Shown here: one piece after another, positions 27,183 through 35,494 of the stretch
How the letters are laid out: every line of letters starts with the position of its first letter
How positions within the stretch are numbered: position 1 is the first letter of the stretch
Origin: Dyadobacter fermentans DSM 18053
GTDB taxonomy: Bacteria; Bacteroidota; Bacteroidia; Cytophagales; Spirosomataceae
DNA: 64,000 nucleotides
NCBI RefSeq assembly: GCF_000023125.1
Contig: NC_013037.1
Coordinates: 4,441,501-4,505,500, forward strand
Direction of reading: 5' to 3'
Notes under the pieces: generated by a model
Seen by the model: only the letters and a program-made list of their open reading frames with translations
Database searches by the model: none
Told to the model about the DNA's origin: nothing
Translations under genes and position numbers: made by a program

Positions 27183-27217
27183 AAAAAGCCCTTAGTCAGA
27201 ATCACCGAGGGCTTTTT
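27183..27217. terminator. Bidirectional terminator between purU and leuA
   Basis: AAAAAGCCCT (27183-27192) and AGGGCTTTTT (27208-27217) form a stem with T tracts on both strands. On the minus strand it is the end of the leu genes. Confidence 0.85.
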
Positions 27218-27316
27218 GCAATCTGATGGATGTTATTGAATGTGTAATCTTACAAAAATTTCTTCAAAACATCAAATTCAGATTCAATGGGTTACCTATT
27301 TCTAAGGATATTCTAA

Positions 27317-28471
27317 TTAAACCGCTTCGGCTGTCTTCACGAGTTCAACCAGGTCACCGTCGTTCACTTCTTTCTTAATATCGGCTACTTCCAGGAACCG
27401 TGTGTAGAGCTCGTCGAGCACCGGCTTTTCGAAGGAGAAGCCCAGCAATTCGAGGCGGTGCTTCAATGCGTGGCGGCCACTGCGGGCTGTGAGCACGATA
27501 TCCGACTTATCCACACCCACATCGTGCGGGTTCATGATTTCGTAGTTCAGGTTGTTTTTCAGGAAGCCGTCCTGGTGAATGCCCGACGAATGCGCGAATG
27601 CATTGCGGCCCACGATCGCCTTATTAGCTTGCACCTGCATACGCATCATTTTCGACACCAATTGGCTTGTCGGGTAAATGTGCTGCGTGTTAATGCCCGT
27701 TTCCAGGCCCAGTTCCTGGTGCACTTTCAATGCCATTACCACTTCTTCGAGCGACGTGTTACCGGCGCGCTCGCCAATTCCGTTGATCGTCACCTCTACC
27801 TGGCGCGCGCCTGCATTGATACCCGCGATGGAGTTGGCAGTTGCCAAACCGAGGTCGTTGTGGCAGTGGATGGAAATAGTGGCTTTATGGATATTCGAAA
27901 CGTGTTCGAAAATGTGTTTAATTTTATTGCCGTACTCGTCGGGCAGGCAGTAACCTGTTGTGTCAGGAATGTTTACCACCGTCGCGCCGGCACCGATTAC
28001 TGCTTCAACCAGTTGTGAAAGGAAAACGAGATCCGCACGGCCTGCATCTTCGCAGTAAAATTCTACGTCCTCTACTTTCGATTTAGCATATTTCGTAGCC
28101 GCAATTGCTCTTTCGATAATTTTCTCGCGGGTCGTATTGAATTTATGCTGGATGTGAATGTCGGATGAACCGATACCCGTGTGGATTCGTGCCCGCTGTG
28201 CATACTTCAAGGCGTCCGCAGCTGCGTCGATATCGCCCTGTACTGCACGCGAAAGCGCGCAAATGATCGGCTCGCGCACCGCTTTGGAGATTTCTACCAC
28301 AGAACGAAAGTCTCCGGGACTTGAAACCGGAAAACCGGCTTCGATAATATCTACCCCCAGCTTTTCGAGTTGTGTGGCTACCACGATTTTTTCTTCTGTG
28401 GTCAATTGGCTGCCAGGAACCTGCTCGCCGTCTCGTAAAGTAGTGTCGAAGATCTGAACTCGATTACTCAT
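27317..28471 (-). CDS. leuA: 2-isopropylmalate synthase (short form, no regulatory domain)
   Basis: LeuA condenses 2-oxoisovalerate with acetyl-CoA, the first committed step of leucine synthesis. The 384-aa TIM-barrel protein carries [13 protein letters not shown], the metal-site [12 protein letters not shown] and the GxGERAGN motif. It ends at about residue 380 and lacks the C-terminal allosteric LeuA dimer domain, so leucine feedback must act on the partner synthase or on expression. Its own promoter-attenuator unit lies directly upstream. It is the last gene of the BCAA cluster. Confidence 0.93.
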   Translation of the reverse strand: MSNRVQIFDTTLRDGEQVPGSQLTTEEKIVVATQLEKLGVDIIEAGFPVSSPGDFRSVVEISKAVREPIICALSRAVQGDIDAAADALKYAQRARIHTGIGSSDIHIQHKFNTTREKIIERAIAATKYAKSKVEDVEFYCEDAGRADLVFLSQLVEAVIGAGATVVNIPDTTGYCLPDEYGNKIKHIFEHVSNIHKATISIHCHNDLGLATANSIAGINAGARQVEVTINGIGERAGNTSLEEVVMALKVHQELGLETGINTQHIYPTSQLVSKMMRMQVQANKAIVGRNAFAHSSGIHQDGFLKNNLNYEIMNPHDVGVDKSDIVLTARSGRHALKHRLELLGFSFEKPVLDELYTRFLEVADIKKEVNDGDLVELVKTAEAV

Positions 28472-28524
28472 TGGTGGGTATTAATTTTTTAATGGGACAC
28501 GAATTTAACAATATTTCAGGCAAT

Positions 28525-28555
28525 ATAAAACCCTTTCCTTGTCACGGGAAAGGGT
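28525..28555 (-). terminator. Attenuator terminator ahead of leuA
   Basis: On the minus strand ACCCTTTCC (28547-28555) pairs with GGAAAGGGT (28530-28538), followed by TTTTATATT. It lies between the leader peptide and leuA, not at the end of a gene. Its 5' arm shares bases with the antiterminator. Confidence 0.8.
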
Positions 28556-28585
28556 CTGTAACTTATCAAAACATAACCTTTCCCG
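28545..28585 (-). promoter_or_regulatory. Antiterminator helix of the leuA attenuator
   Basis: CGGGAAAGG (minus strand, 28577-28585) can pair with CCTTTCCCG (28545-28553) in 9 bp. This excludes the terminator, because the second arm is also the terminator's 5' arm. The first arm starts within a few bases of the leader stop codon, so a ribosome finishing the leader would cover it. Confidence 0.75.
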
Positions 28586-28588
28586 ACC

Positions 28589-28642
28589 TCACGGTAGCTG
28601 TTGGAGATTGAGAATAAGGTTATCTTGCTGTCTCATATTCAT
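28589..28642 (-). CDS. leu leader peptide (attenuator, 17 aa)
   Basis: The 18-codon frame MNMRQQDNLILNLQQLP ends in TGA. It has four leucines and one isoleucine among its last nine residues, clustered just before the stop. It starts 3 nt after a GCGAAATTTCGC palindrome. Ribosome stalling at these codons in low leucine would free the antiterminator arm. Composition, position and the following hairpins together support a leader peptide. The peptide itself needs no other function. Confidence 0.82.
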   Translation of the reverse strand: MNMRQQDNLILNLQQLP

Positions 28643-28645
28643 GTT

Positions 28646-28659
28646 GCGAAATTTCGCTA
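28646..28659 (-). promoter_or_regulatory. TAGCGAAATTTCGC palindrome upstream of leuA
   Basis: A perfect 12-bp palindrome preceded by TA also occurs, identically, upstream of the ilv leader at 42816-42829. In both places it sits exactly 17 nt downstream of a TTTG that ends a possible -7 box. It would therefore lie just inside the transcript or act as an operator. Confidence 0.7.
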
Positions 28660-28676
28660 ACCGCGAGTTTCTTCTG

Positions 28677-28684
28677 CAAAGAAA
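28677..28684 (-). promoter_or_regulatory. Possible -7 box of the leuA promoter
   Basis: TTTCTTTG partly matches TAnnTTTG, with the second base changed. It is supported mainly by its spacing to the palindrome, which equals that at ilv. A TTG lies 16 nt upstream. Confidence 0.4.
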
Positions 28685-28734
28685 GCACAAGTTTTGATTG
28701 CAACAAATATTGTTTGGCAAAACTTTAATATTTT

Positions 28735-29805
28735 TTAGATTCTTTTCAAAAGCTCTTCGCCAGCTTGTTGCGTGTTCAGAATCTTGTCTGCCGGTGTGGT
28801 AGCATCGGCAATGTCGCGTGTTCTGAAACCATCTTTCAGCAACTTGTCCACCGCCGAAATAATCGCTTCCGATTCTTCCTTCAGACCAAATGAAATATCG
28901 AGGAGCAATGCGGCCGAAAGCACTGACGCTAAGGGGTTTGCAACGCCTTTGCCGGTAATGTCGTGCGCTGAGCCGTGGATTGGTTCGTAAACGCCGGTGC
29001 TGTCACCAACCGAAGCCGAGGCGAGCATTCCCATTGATCCGGCGATTTGGCTCGCCTCGTCGGTAAGGATATCTCCGAACAGGTTCGCTGTCACCACCAC
29101 GTCGAAACGCTTAGGATCTTTGATGAGCATCATCGCAGCCGCATCCACAAACTGGTGCTCAACGGTAATGTCCGGATATTCAGGAGCCAAAGCCTGAACC
29201 ACTTCACGCCACAGACGGCTGGTTTCCAAAACATTAGCTTTATCTACAGAGCAGAGACGCTTGCCACGTGTCCGGGCAGCTTCGAATGCCTTGCGGGCAA
29301 TGCGTTTCACTTCGTAACGGCTGTATTCCGCGATGTCGTAAGCAGTATTATTGTCGTTTTTACGACCTTTTTCTCCGAAATAAATGTCGCCTGTCAGCTC
29401 ACGGAAGAAAAGGATATCCGAGCCTTTCAGGATTTCAGGACGGATGGAAGATGCACCCAGCAATTCGTCGAACAATTTGATCGGACGGAGGTTAGCATAC
29501 AAACCCAGCTCTTTGCGCATTTTCAGCAAGCCTTGTTCAGGGCGAACTTTGGCAGTCGGGTCGTTGTCGTATTTCGGGTGACCAACGGCACCGAAAAGGA
29601 TCGCGTCGGAGTTGCGCATTTTTTCCAGCGTTTCGTCCGGAAGCGGGTTACCGGTCGCTTCGATAGCGACGTGGCCCATCAACGCCTCGTCGTAAGTGAA
29701 TTCATGACCGAATTTCTCGGCAATTTTTACCAACACTGCCTTTCCTACCTCAGTAACTTCTTGTCCGATTCCGTCGCCCGGAACGATAAGGATATGCTTT
29801 TTCAT
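28735..29805 (-). CDS. leuB: 3-isopropylmalate dehydrogenase
   Basis: LeuB oxidises and decarboxylates 3-isopropylmalate to 2-oxoisocaproate using NAD+. The 356-aa protein has the family marks: the N-terminal PGDGIGQEVT, the ELTGDIYFG loop, catalytic lysine region VDKANVLETSRLWREV, the metal-site D in NLFGDILTDEASQIAGS and the nucleotide loop EPIHGSAHDI. It lies 52 nt after the second synthase and before the leuA attenuator. Confidence 0.96.
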   Translation of the reverse strand: MKKHILIVPGDGIGQEVTEVGKAVLVKIAEKFGHEFTYDEALMGHVAIEATGNPLPDETLEKMRNSDAILFGAVGHPKYDNDPTAKVRPEQGLLKMRKELGLYANLRPIKLFDELLGASSIRPEILKGSDILFFRELTGDIYFGEKGRKNDNNTAYDIAEYSRYEVKRIARKAFEAARTRGKRLCSVDKANVLETSRLWREVVQALAPEYPDITVEHQFVDAAAMMLIKDPKRFDVVVTANLFGDILTDEASQIAGSMGMLASASVGDSTGVYEPIHGSAHDITGKGVANPLASVLSAALLLDISFGLKEESEAIISAVDKLLKDGFRTRDIADATTPADKILNTQQAGEELLKRI

Positions 29806-29857
29806 TAAGAGTTGTAATTGATAATCAATAATTTATAAAACAAATTAATGCACTGCC

Positions 29858-31420
29858 TTACGACAATGCATTAGCGATTGGTTCAATCTTGCTTTCAGGA
29901 ACGCCGATCAGGTTGAGCATTTTCTGCGTCGCCTTGATCGCCGAAAACGTCTGGTCCGAATCCAGACCGCGCGTTTTGATCTCCTTACCGTTGATCTCCC
30001 AGGTAATAATCGTTTCGCACAAAGCGTCGGTCTTACCGCCCGGCGGAATGCGCACGGTATAGTCACTCAGCATCGGCAGCTCGATCCCTTTTTTCTTGTA
30101 AATCTTTTTCAATGCATTCATAAACGCATCGTACTGGCCGTCGCCCTGCGCATTTTCCTCAAAAACCTCTTCACCAAAAGAAATCTGCAATGTGGCGGAA
30201 GGTTTCAGGTTTTTGGAATGCGTGAGCACGTAATTGGTGATGACCACCTTTTCCTCAATCGCGTCGCTATCGAGAATATCCGAGATAATGTAAGGCAAAT
30301 CCTCCGGTGTCACCACTTCCTTGCGGTCGCCGAGCTCGATAATGCGCTGCGTTACCTTTTTCAAATCGGCATCTGAGAGCGAAATACCCAGGTCGCGCAG
30401 GTTGTTCTCGATGTTCGCCTTTCCGGAAGTTTTTCCCAATGCATACAACCGCTGCCGACCGAAGCGCTCAGGCATTAGCTTGCTGAAATAGAGATTGTTC
30501 TTTTTATCACCATCTGCATGAATACCAGCAGTTTGCGTAAATACACTTTCCCCAACAATGGGCTTGTTGGCAGGAATGCGGATACCCGAAAAAGTCTCCA
30601 CGAGCTTGCTAATAGAGTACAGCGACTTCTCATTCACCGCCGTCGTGCATTCGGGCATCAGGTCGTTGATCACCGCAATCGTACTCGCAAGTGGCGCATT
30701 ACCGGTGCGCTCGCCCATGCCGTTCACGGTCAGGTGCAAGCCTTGCACGCCTGCGCGAAGCGCTTCCATAACATTCGCAACGCCCAGATCATAGTCGTTA
30801 TGGCCGTGAAATTCGAAATGCTGGTCAGGATATCGATCAACAATTTCCTTGATAAATGTGTAGGATTCAAACGGCGTGAGAATGCCCAATGTATCAGGCA
30901 GCAAAATGCGCTTGACGGGCAAAGTGCTCAGAAAATCAAGCGATTGGAACACATATTCTTTCGAACTGCGCATGCCGTTGCTCCAATCTTCGAGGTACAC
31001 ATTGCATTGAATGCCATTCTTTTCCGCGAGCTCGACGACATTGCGAATGTCCTCGAAATGGGCTTCCGGCGATTTTTTGAGCTGGTGGGTCAAATGGTTC
31101 AGCGACCCTTTGGTGAGGAGGTTCATCACTCTCGCGCCGGCCTGCACCATCCAGTTAATGGACGCATCGCCGTCGACGAACGTGAGTACTTCTATTTTAT
31201 CCAAAAAACCATTCGCACCGGCCCAGTCCGTGATTTTCTTCACCGCCTGAAACTCACCTTCCGACACGCGTGCCGAGGCTACTTCAATGCGATCGACCTT
31301 CACTTCCTGCAACAGGATCTGGGCGATGGTCAATTTTTCGGACGCGGAAAACGACACCCCGCTGGTTTGTTCACCATCGCGGAGTGTCGTATCCATAATT
31401 TCTATGTAGCGACTAGTCAT
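29858..31420 (-). CDS. Second LeuA-family synthase with regulatory domain (LeuA2 or citramalate synthase)
   Basis: I start at the ATG at 31420 ([18 protein letters not shown]). The 29 upstream in-frame residues are only the translated heptad repeat. The 520-aa protein has the HMGL-like catalytic barrel with [23 protein letters not shown] and GMGERTGN, plus a C-terminal LeuA allosteric domain (about 385-515) that the short LeuA lacks. It could be 2-isopropylmalate synthase or (R)-citramalate synthase, which makes 2-oxobutyrate without threonine. The cluster also has ilvA, so both routes to isoleucine are possible. Confidence 0.85.
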   Translation of the reverse strand: MTSRYIEIMDTTLRDGEQTSGVSFSASEKLTIAQILLQEVKVDRIEVASARVSEGEFQAVKKITDWAGANGFLDKIEVLTFVDGDASINWMVQAGARVMNLLTKGSLNHLTHQLKKSPEAHFEDIRNVVELAEKNGIQCNVYLEDWSNGMRSSKEYVFQSLDFLSTLPVKRILLPDTLGILTPFESYTFIKEIVDRYPDQHFEFHGHNDYDLGVANVMEALRAGVQGLHLTVNGMGERTGNAPLASTIAVINDLMPECTTAVNEKSLYSISKLVETFSGIRIPANKPIVGESVFTQTAGIHADGDKKNNLYFSKLMPERFGRQRLYALGKTSGKANIENNLRDLGISLSDADLKKVTQRIIELGDRKEVVTPEDLPYIISDILDSDAIEEKVVITNYVLTHSKNLKPSATLQISFGEEVFEENAQGDGQYDAFMNALKKIYKKKGIELPMLSDYTVRIPPGGKTDALCETIITWEINGKEIKTRGLDSDQTFSAIKATQKMLNLIGVPESKIEPIANALS

Positions 31421-31423
31421 AAG

Positions 31424-31536
31424 CGGCTGTCGGCTGTCGGCTGTCGGACTTCGGCTGTCGGCTGTCGGCTGTCGGCTATCAAAGAAGTCTGATAGTCGAA
31501 AGCCCATAGCCGAAAGCCGATGGCCGAAAGCCGACG
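31424..31536. repeat. Inverted GCCGANN heptad arrays without an insert
   Basis: Eight heptads (mostly CGGCTGT) at 31424-31479 face four to five heptads of the complementary type (GCCGAAA, GCCGATG, GCCGACG) at 31502-31536 across a 22-nt centre. The inner bases CTATC and GATAG also pair. The whole intergenic space between leuD and the next gene is this one long imperfect hairpin. Confidence 0.8.
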
Positions 31537-31540
31537 GCCA

Positions 31541-32137
31541 TTAAAATATTCTCTCTGCTTCGAATTCCTTGATCTCTCCCTTCATCGCTTGCAGATAATC
31601 GATATCGTCGAAGCCGTTTGTCAGGTTATGCTTTTTATAACCATTGATGTCGAAGGATTCACTTTCGCCGGTTGCGAGGATCGTGATTTTCTGATCTGGC
31701 AGGTTCACTTCGAGCTCTGCATTAGGATCAGCCTCGATGGCTTCGAAGATTTTGTTCAAAAACTCAGGGCTCACCTGCACCGGCAAGATACCAATATTCA
31801 ATGAGTTACCTTTGAAAATATCTGCAAAGAAGCTGGAAACTACGCAGCGGAAACCGTAGTCGTAGATCGCCCACGCAGCGTGCTCGCGGCTCGAACCGCT
31901 GCCGAAGTTATGGCCTCCTACGAGGATTTTGCCGGAGTAAATAGGGTTGTTCAATACGAAATCCTGCTTCGGCGTATCGTCGCCGTTGAAGCGCCAGTCG
32001 CGGAAGAGGTTGTCGCCAAATCCTTCGCGCTTGGTCGCTTTCAGGAAGCGCGCCGGGATGATCTGGTCGGTATCGACATTTTCGATCGGCAAAGGTACTG
32101 CCGAGCTTTTCAGTATGGTGAATTTATCGTAAGCCAT
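31541..32137 (-). CDS. leuD: 3-isopropylmalate dehydratase small subunit
   Basis: LeuD is the swivel-domain partner of LeuC in isomerising 2- to 3-isopropylmalate. The 198-aa protein carries DQIIPARFL, the [14 protein letters not shown] signature and [13 protein letters not shown]. It is separated from leuC by an inserted four-helix-bundle gene, although the two subunits are usually adjacent. Confidence 0.95.
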   Translation of the reverse strand: MAYDKFTILKSSAVPLPIENVDTDQIIPARFLKATKREGFGDNLFRDWRFNGDDTPKQDFVLNNPIYSGKILVGGHNFGSGSSREHAAWAIYDYGFRCVVSSFFADIFKGNSLNIGILPVQVSPEFLNKIFEAIEADPNAELEVNLPDQKITILATGESESFDINGYKKHNLTNGFDDIDYLQAMKGEIKEFEAERIF

Positions 32138-32144
32138 TGTTTAT

Positions 32145-32179
32145 TGGCTGTCGGCTGTCGGCTTTCGGCTGTCGGCTTT
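32145..32179 (+). repeat. Left heptad array flanking the four-helix-bundle gene
   Basis: Five tandem heptads (TGGCTGT, CGGCTGT, CGGCTTT, CGGCTGT, CGGCTTT) begin 8 nt upstream of the leuD start. They are in the opposite orientation to the array at 32577. Confidence 0.75.
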
Positions 32180-32195
32180 TCGCCAGGCCTTTTCC

Positions 32196-32555
32196 TTAAC
32201 TTTCAGCGTTTAGTTTTTTAATCAAATGATATAGTTGCTTTTTAATGGATGTGATTTCGAACTGAACTAAGTCGTAAGAATGGCCATCCAAAAATCCGAG
32301 ATCTTTTGAAAGCAAGGTCAGATATTCCACTTCTTGACAAGAACCGAAAGAGATTCCAAGGAATCTAGCAAAATCTCTTTCACTGGCTTTTCCGCATCCC
32401 TCACAGATGTTCGTTGCAACAGAAACAGCCGCCCGGCGTATCTGTGAAACGATACCAAACTTCTCGTCTGCCGGAAAGCCTTTGGTCAATCTGTAAAGTT
32501 CAAGAACAAGCTTATGGCTCTGTTCCCAAACCCCATACTTCCTAAAATCCCTCAT
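32196..32555 (-). CDS. Four-helix-bundle protein (23S rRNA IVS / S23-like)
   Basis: I start at the ATG at 32555 (MRDFRKYGVWEQSHK), giving 119 aa, the size of this family. The conserved pattern is clear: KYGVWEQSHKLVLELYRLTKGFP, then EKFGIVSQIRRAAVSVATNICEG, then FARFLGISFGSCQEVEYLTLLSKDLG. Relatives are encoded in intervening sequences of 23S rRNA and are akin to Avd of diversity-generating retroelements. The gene stands between leuC and leuD and is bracketed by inverted heptad arrays, so it looks like a transferred cassette. Its role is unknown. Confidence 0.9.
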   Translation of the reverse strand: MRDFRKYGVWEQSHKLVLELYRLTKGFPADEKFGIVSQIRRAAVSVATNICEGCGKASERDFARFLGISFGSCQEVEYLTLLSKDLGFLDGHSYDLVQFEITSIKKQLYHLIKKLNAES

Positions 32556-32576
32556 TATAGTGTGCAAGATTAAAAG

Positions 32577-32604
32577 TCCGACTGCCGATAGCCGACAGCC
32601 GAAG
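32577..32604 (+). repeat. Right heptad array flanking the four-helix-bundle gene
   Basis: Four heptads (TCCGACT, GCCGATA, GCCGACA, GCCGAAG) lie between the four-helix-bundle gene and leuC, inverted relative to the array at 32145. Confidence 0.75.
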
Positions 32605-32608
32605 TACA

Positions 32609-34012
32609 TCAAAGTAACGTCCGCGGGTCCGTAACAACGCCGGTAACGGCAGCCGCAGCTGCTACGAGCGGGCTAGCGAGCAACGTACGTGCGCCTGGTC
32701 CCTGGCGACCTTCGAAGTTACGGTTTGAGGTACTTACCGCATATTTGCCGGCAGGGATCTTGTCGTCGTTCATCGCGAGACAAGCGGAGCAGCCTGGCTG
32801 ACGGAGTTCGAAACCAGCGTCGGTCAGGATGTCGAGGATACCTTCTTCTTTAATTTGCGCTTCTACAATGTGCGAACCCGGAACGATCCATGCCGTTACA
32901 TTATCAGCCTTTTTGCGACCTTTTACGATGGATGCGAATGCGCGGAAGTCTTCGATACGGCCATTGGTGCAGCTACCGATGAACACGTAGTCGATAGGCT
33001 TGCCGATCATGTTCTCATTTTCATGGAAGCCCATGTAGTTCAGCGACTTGTCGTAAGTAGCCTTACCGCCTTCCACCTGATCCGACGTAGGGATCGCGCG
33101 GGTGATGCCCTGGCCCATTCCGGGGTTCGTACCGTAAGTGATCATCGGTTCGATGTCGGCTGCGTCGAAGTTGTATTCTTTGTCGAAAGTAGCGCCTTCG
33201 TCCGTTTTGAGCGTTTTCCAGTAAGCCAATGCTTTGTCCCACTTCTCGCCTTTCGGAGCTTGCTCGCGGCCGTTGATGTAGGCAAAAGTTGTTTCGTCAG
33301 GAGCGATCATACCGCCGCGCGCACCCATTTCGATGCTCATGTTGCAGACGGTCATACGGCCTTCCATTGACATATTTTCGAACACATCTCCCGCATATTC
33401 AACGAAATAGCCCGTTGCGCCGGCAGTAGTCAGTTTCGAAATGATATAAAGCGTTACGTCTTTCGGAGTAACCCCTTTGCCCAGTTGCCCATTCACGTTC
33501 ACACGCATTTTCTTCGGCTTAGGCTGCATAATGCATTGCGACGAAAGCACCATTTCCACCTCAGAAGTACCGATACCGAACGCGATCGCACCGAAAGCAC
33601 CGTGGGTGGAAGTGTGTGAGTCACCGCAAACGATGGTCATACCGGGCAGCGTAATACCGTTTTCTGGTCCAACCACGTGCACAATACCATTGCGGGCATG
33701 GCCCAATCCCCAGTGTGAAATGCCGTATTTGGCAGCATTTGCTTCGAGGGCTTTCAGCTGGTTCGCCGAAAGCGGGTCCTGAACCGGAAGGTGCTGGTTA
33801 ATGGTCGGGGTATTGTGATCGGCCGTTGCGAAAGTGCGCTCAGGGTACATCACGCCAATGCCTCTGGTTTCGAGTCCAAGGAATGCAACGGGGCTCGTTA
33901 CTTCGTGGATAAAATGGCGGTCGATGAAGAACACATCCGGACCGTCCTCGATTTTACGGACAACGTGGGCATCCCACACTTTGTCGAAAAGGGTACTCGC
34001 TTGATTACTCAT
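32609..34012 (-). CDS. leuC: 3-isopropylmalate dehydratase large subunit
   Basis: LeuC is the aconitase-like [4Fe-4S] subunit. The 467-aa protein shows [40 protein letters not shown] with one cluster cysteine, and [11 protein letters not shown] with the other two. It is the first gene of the leu part of the cluster. A BCAA-rich mini-ORF lies just ahead of it. Confidence 0.96.
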   Translation of the reverse strand: MSNQASTLFDKVWDAHVVRKIEDGPDVFFIDRHFIHEVTSPVAFLGLETRGIGVMYPERTFATADHNTPTINQHLPVQDPLSANQLKALEANAAKYGISHWGLGHARNGIVHVVGPENGITLPGMTIVCGDSHTSTHGAFGAIAFGIGTSEVEMVLSSQCIMQPKPKKMRVNVNGQLGKGVTPKDVTLYIISKLTTAGATGYFVEYAGDVFENMSMEGRMTVCNMSIEMGARGGMIAPDETTFAYINGREQAPKGEKWDKALAYWKTLKTDEGATFDKEYNFDAADIEPMITYGTNPGMGQGITRAIPTSDQVEGGKATYDKSLNYMGFHENENMIGKPIDYVFIGSCTNGRIEDFRAFASIVKGRKKADNVTAWIVPGSHIVEAQIKEEGILDILTDAGFELRQPGCSACLAMNDDKIPAGKYAVSTSNRNFEGRQGPGARTLLASPLVAAAAAVTGVVTDPRTLL

Positions 34013-34043
34013 TTTGATTAAAATTAGAATTTCGCCTCGTCGT

Positions 34044-34100
34044 TCAGGCTTCCAAGAAAGAGCTGATAATCAACGCCTTTCTCAAAAGGAGAACCGACAT
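34044..34100 (-). CDS. BCAA-rich mini-ORF ahead of leuC (possible third leader peptide)
   Basis: ATG to TGA encodes 18 residues, [18 protein letters not shown], of which eight are Leu, Ile or Val. It ends 31 nt before the leuC start. Unlike the ilv and leuA leaders, no terminator hairpin follows, so if real it would act by translational coupling. A TAATTTG sequence lies immediately before it, close enough to cast doubt on translation. Confidence 0.35.
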   Translation of the reverse strand: MSVLLLRKALIISSFLEA

Positions 34101-34205
34101 TACAAATTACCGCATAATTAAACGAATATGTATAACGGTAATGGGTCAAAAAATAGTGATTTTGGTTTGGGGGTATGGTTTGAGCGGAAATCTTTATTTG
34201 GAGTC

Positions 34206-34604
34206 CTAAATATAAATTTCATCTCTTTCGATTATTGGTAGCAACTCTGGCCTAACTCCACGCCGGCTCACGAGATCAACTTTACGTCCCAAAATTTCTT
34301 CCAGCTCAATCATCAGGTCGACGAATTCAAAGCCAACCGGTTCAGAGAATTCGACAATAATATCGACATCGCTATCAAATCGAGCCTCATTCCGCGCGTA
34401 GGAGCCGAAAAGTGCCATTGAATTGAGCGGATAGCGCGAAAATAGACTTTCCTTTGATTTTCTCAGTGCGTCTAGCACACGGGTCGGCTGCTCATCGATA
34501 CCGCTTATTCGCTTTCTGAACTCATCCAATGTCATGAAACGGCCGGAAGCAATCTCTTTTCTGCCAGTTTCAATTCCTCTCAGTACATGTTCGGGTAAGT
34601 CCAT
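34206..34604 (-). CDS. Nucleotidyltransferase with antitoxin-like N-terminus
   Basis: The 132-aa protein joins two parts. Residues 1-45 (LPEHVLRGIETGRKEIASG) look like a RHH/antitoxin-type segment. Residues 50-132 form a minimal nucleotidyltransferase with FGSYARNEARFDSDVDIIVEF, the motif of MNT antitoxins that modify HEPN toxins. No HEPN gene is adjacent, so this is an orphan or fused form. It sits between the AraC gene and leuC, 26 nt after the former. Confidence 0.75.
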   Translation of the reverse strand: MDLPEHVLRGIETGRKEIASGRFMTLDEFRKRISGIDEQPTRVLDALRKSKESLFSRYPLNSMALFGSYARNEARFDSDVDIIVEFSEPVGFEFVDLMIELEEILGRKVDLVSRRGVRPELLPIIERDEIYI

Positions 34605-34630
34605 ACCATTGCATCATTTTGTTCAAATGC

Positions 34631-35479
34631 TCATCCCTGCCGCTTCGGCGTCGTCCCGTACTTCTCTTTGTAAGTCTTGATAAAATGCGAAACGCTCTCG
34701 TAACCGATCTCCGTACTGATCTCTGAAACATTTTTAGTACTATTCCTCAATAAGAAATCCGCATAATCCAATCGCTTGTTTTTCAGCCACAATGCCGGCG
34801 AAGTATTGAACTCATCCTGAAAATCTCTTTTGAATGCAGAAAGCGAACGCCCCGAAAGCCGCGCCAGCTCATTCAATGTCAACGGCTTCAAGTAGTAGCT
34901 GTTCATTAAAAACGAAAGGTCTACTTTCTCGCCTTTATACAAGCTATACAAAATCCCCCGCAGCTGGCTGGAATTATCCAGCTCCATCAAATGCAGCAAT
35001 AGTTCCTGAAATTTCAAACGAAGAAAGTGGTTTTTCAACTCCGTCCGCGAGCGGAAATAGGGGAAAACCGACTGTATGAACTTTTCAAAATTATCATCCG
35101 ACTTCAACAGCAGAATCGGATATTCGACGGTATCCGTATCGTTTTGCGCATCGAAAAGCTCCGGGTGCAGTCCTACAAATTCTTTCAGCAGCTTTTCATC
35201 AAAGAAGAACACCAGACTCTTGTACGCCTCATGAATGGATTCCGACATTAAGTAAAAACCCCGCTGAATGAACAGAATATCCCCTTTTTCCACATGCACC
35301 TCCTGCGTAGGACTGGTAAATTTCTTCTCACCTTCCAGTACCACAATCACCGCATGCTCTTCAAAAAACACATCATATTTAGAAGGATACACCTCATTCC
35401 GATACGCCACAAAGGTCATATCCTGAATTTTCAGGGACTCAAATTCCTGGGAGCTGATGTCGGATGGTACGCGGAGCAT
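34631..35479 (-). CDS. AraC-family transcriptional regulator
   Basis: The 282-aa protein has an N-terminal cupin-like sensing region (about 1-130) and a C-terminal double helix-turn-helix (about 185-278), with LTLNELARLSGRSLSAFKRDF and a second helix set ending FIKTYKEKYGTTPKRQG. It starts 15 nt after the ilvA stop and may be transcribed with it. The ligand and targets are unknown. Confidence 0.9.
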   Translation of the reverse strand: MLRVPSDISSQEFESLKIQDMTFVAYRNEVYPSKYDVFFEEHAVIVVLEGEKKFTSPTQEVHVEKGDILFIQRGFYLMSESIHEAYKSLVFFFDEKLLKEFVGLHPELFDAQNDTDTVEYPILLLKSDDNFEKFIQSVFPYFRSRTELKNHFLRLKFQELLLHLMELDNSSQLRGILYSLYKGEKVDLSFLMNSYYLKPLTLNELARLSGRSLSAFKRDFQDEFNTSPALWLKNKRLDYADFLLRNSTKNVSEISTEIGYESVSHFIKTYKEKYGTTPKRQG

Positions 35480-35494
35480 TGTCTATCAGACTAT

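Noticed and set aside
32196..32555. Part of a 23S rRNA intervening sequence
   Set aside because: The protein family is right, but there is no rRNA gene around it; it lies in a protein-coding operon.
31424..32604. CRISPR array from the regular heptads
   Set aside because: The units are seven bases, contiguous and degenerate, with no spacers of 25-40 nt and no cas genes.
34013..34205. Attenuator like those at ilvD and leuA ahead of leuC
   Set aside because: No terminator hairpin with a T tract follows the mini-ORF, so I list only the mini-ORF with low confidence.
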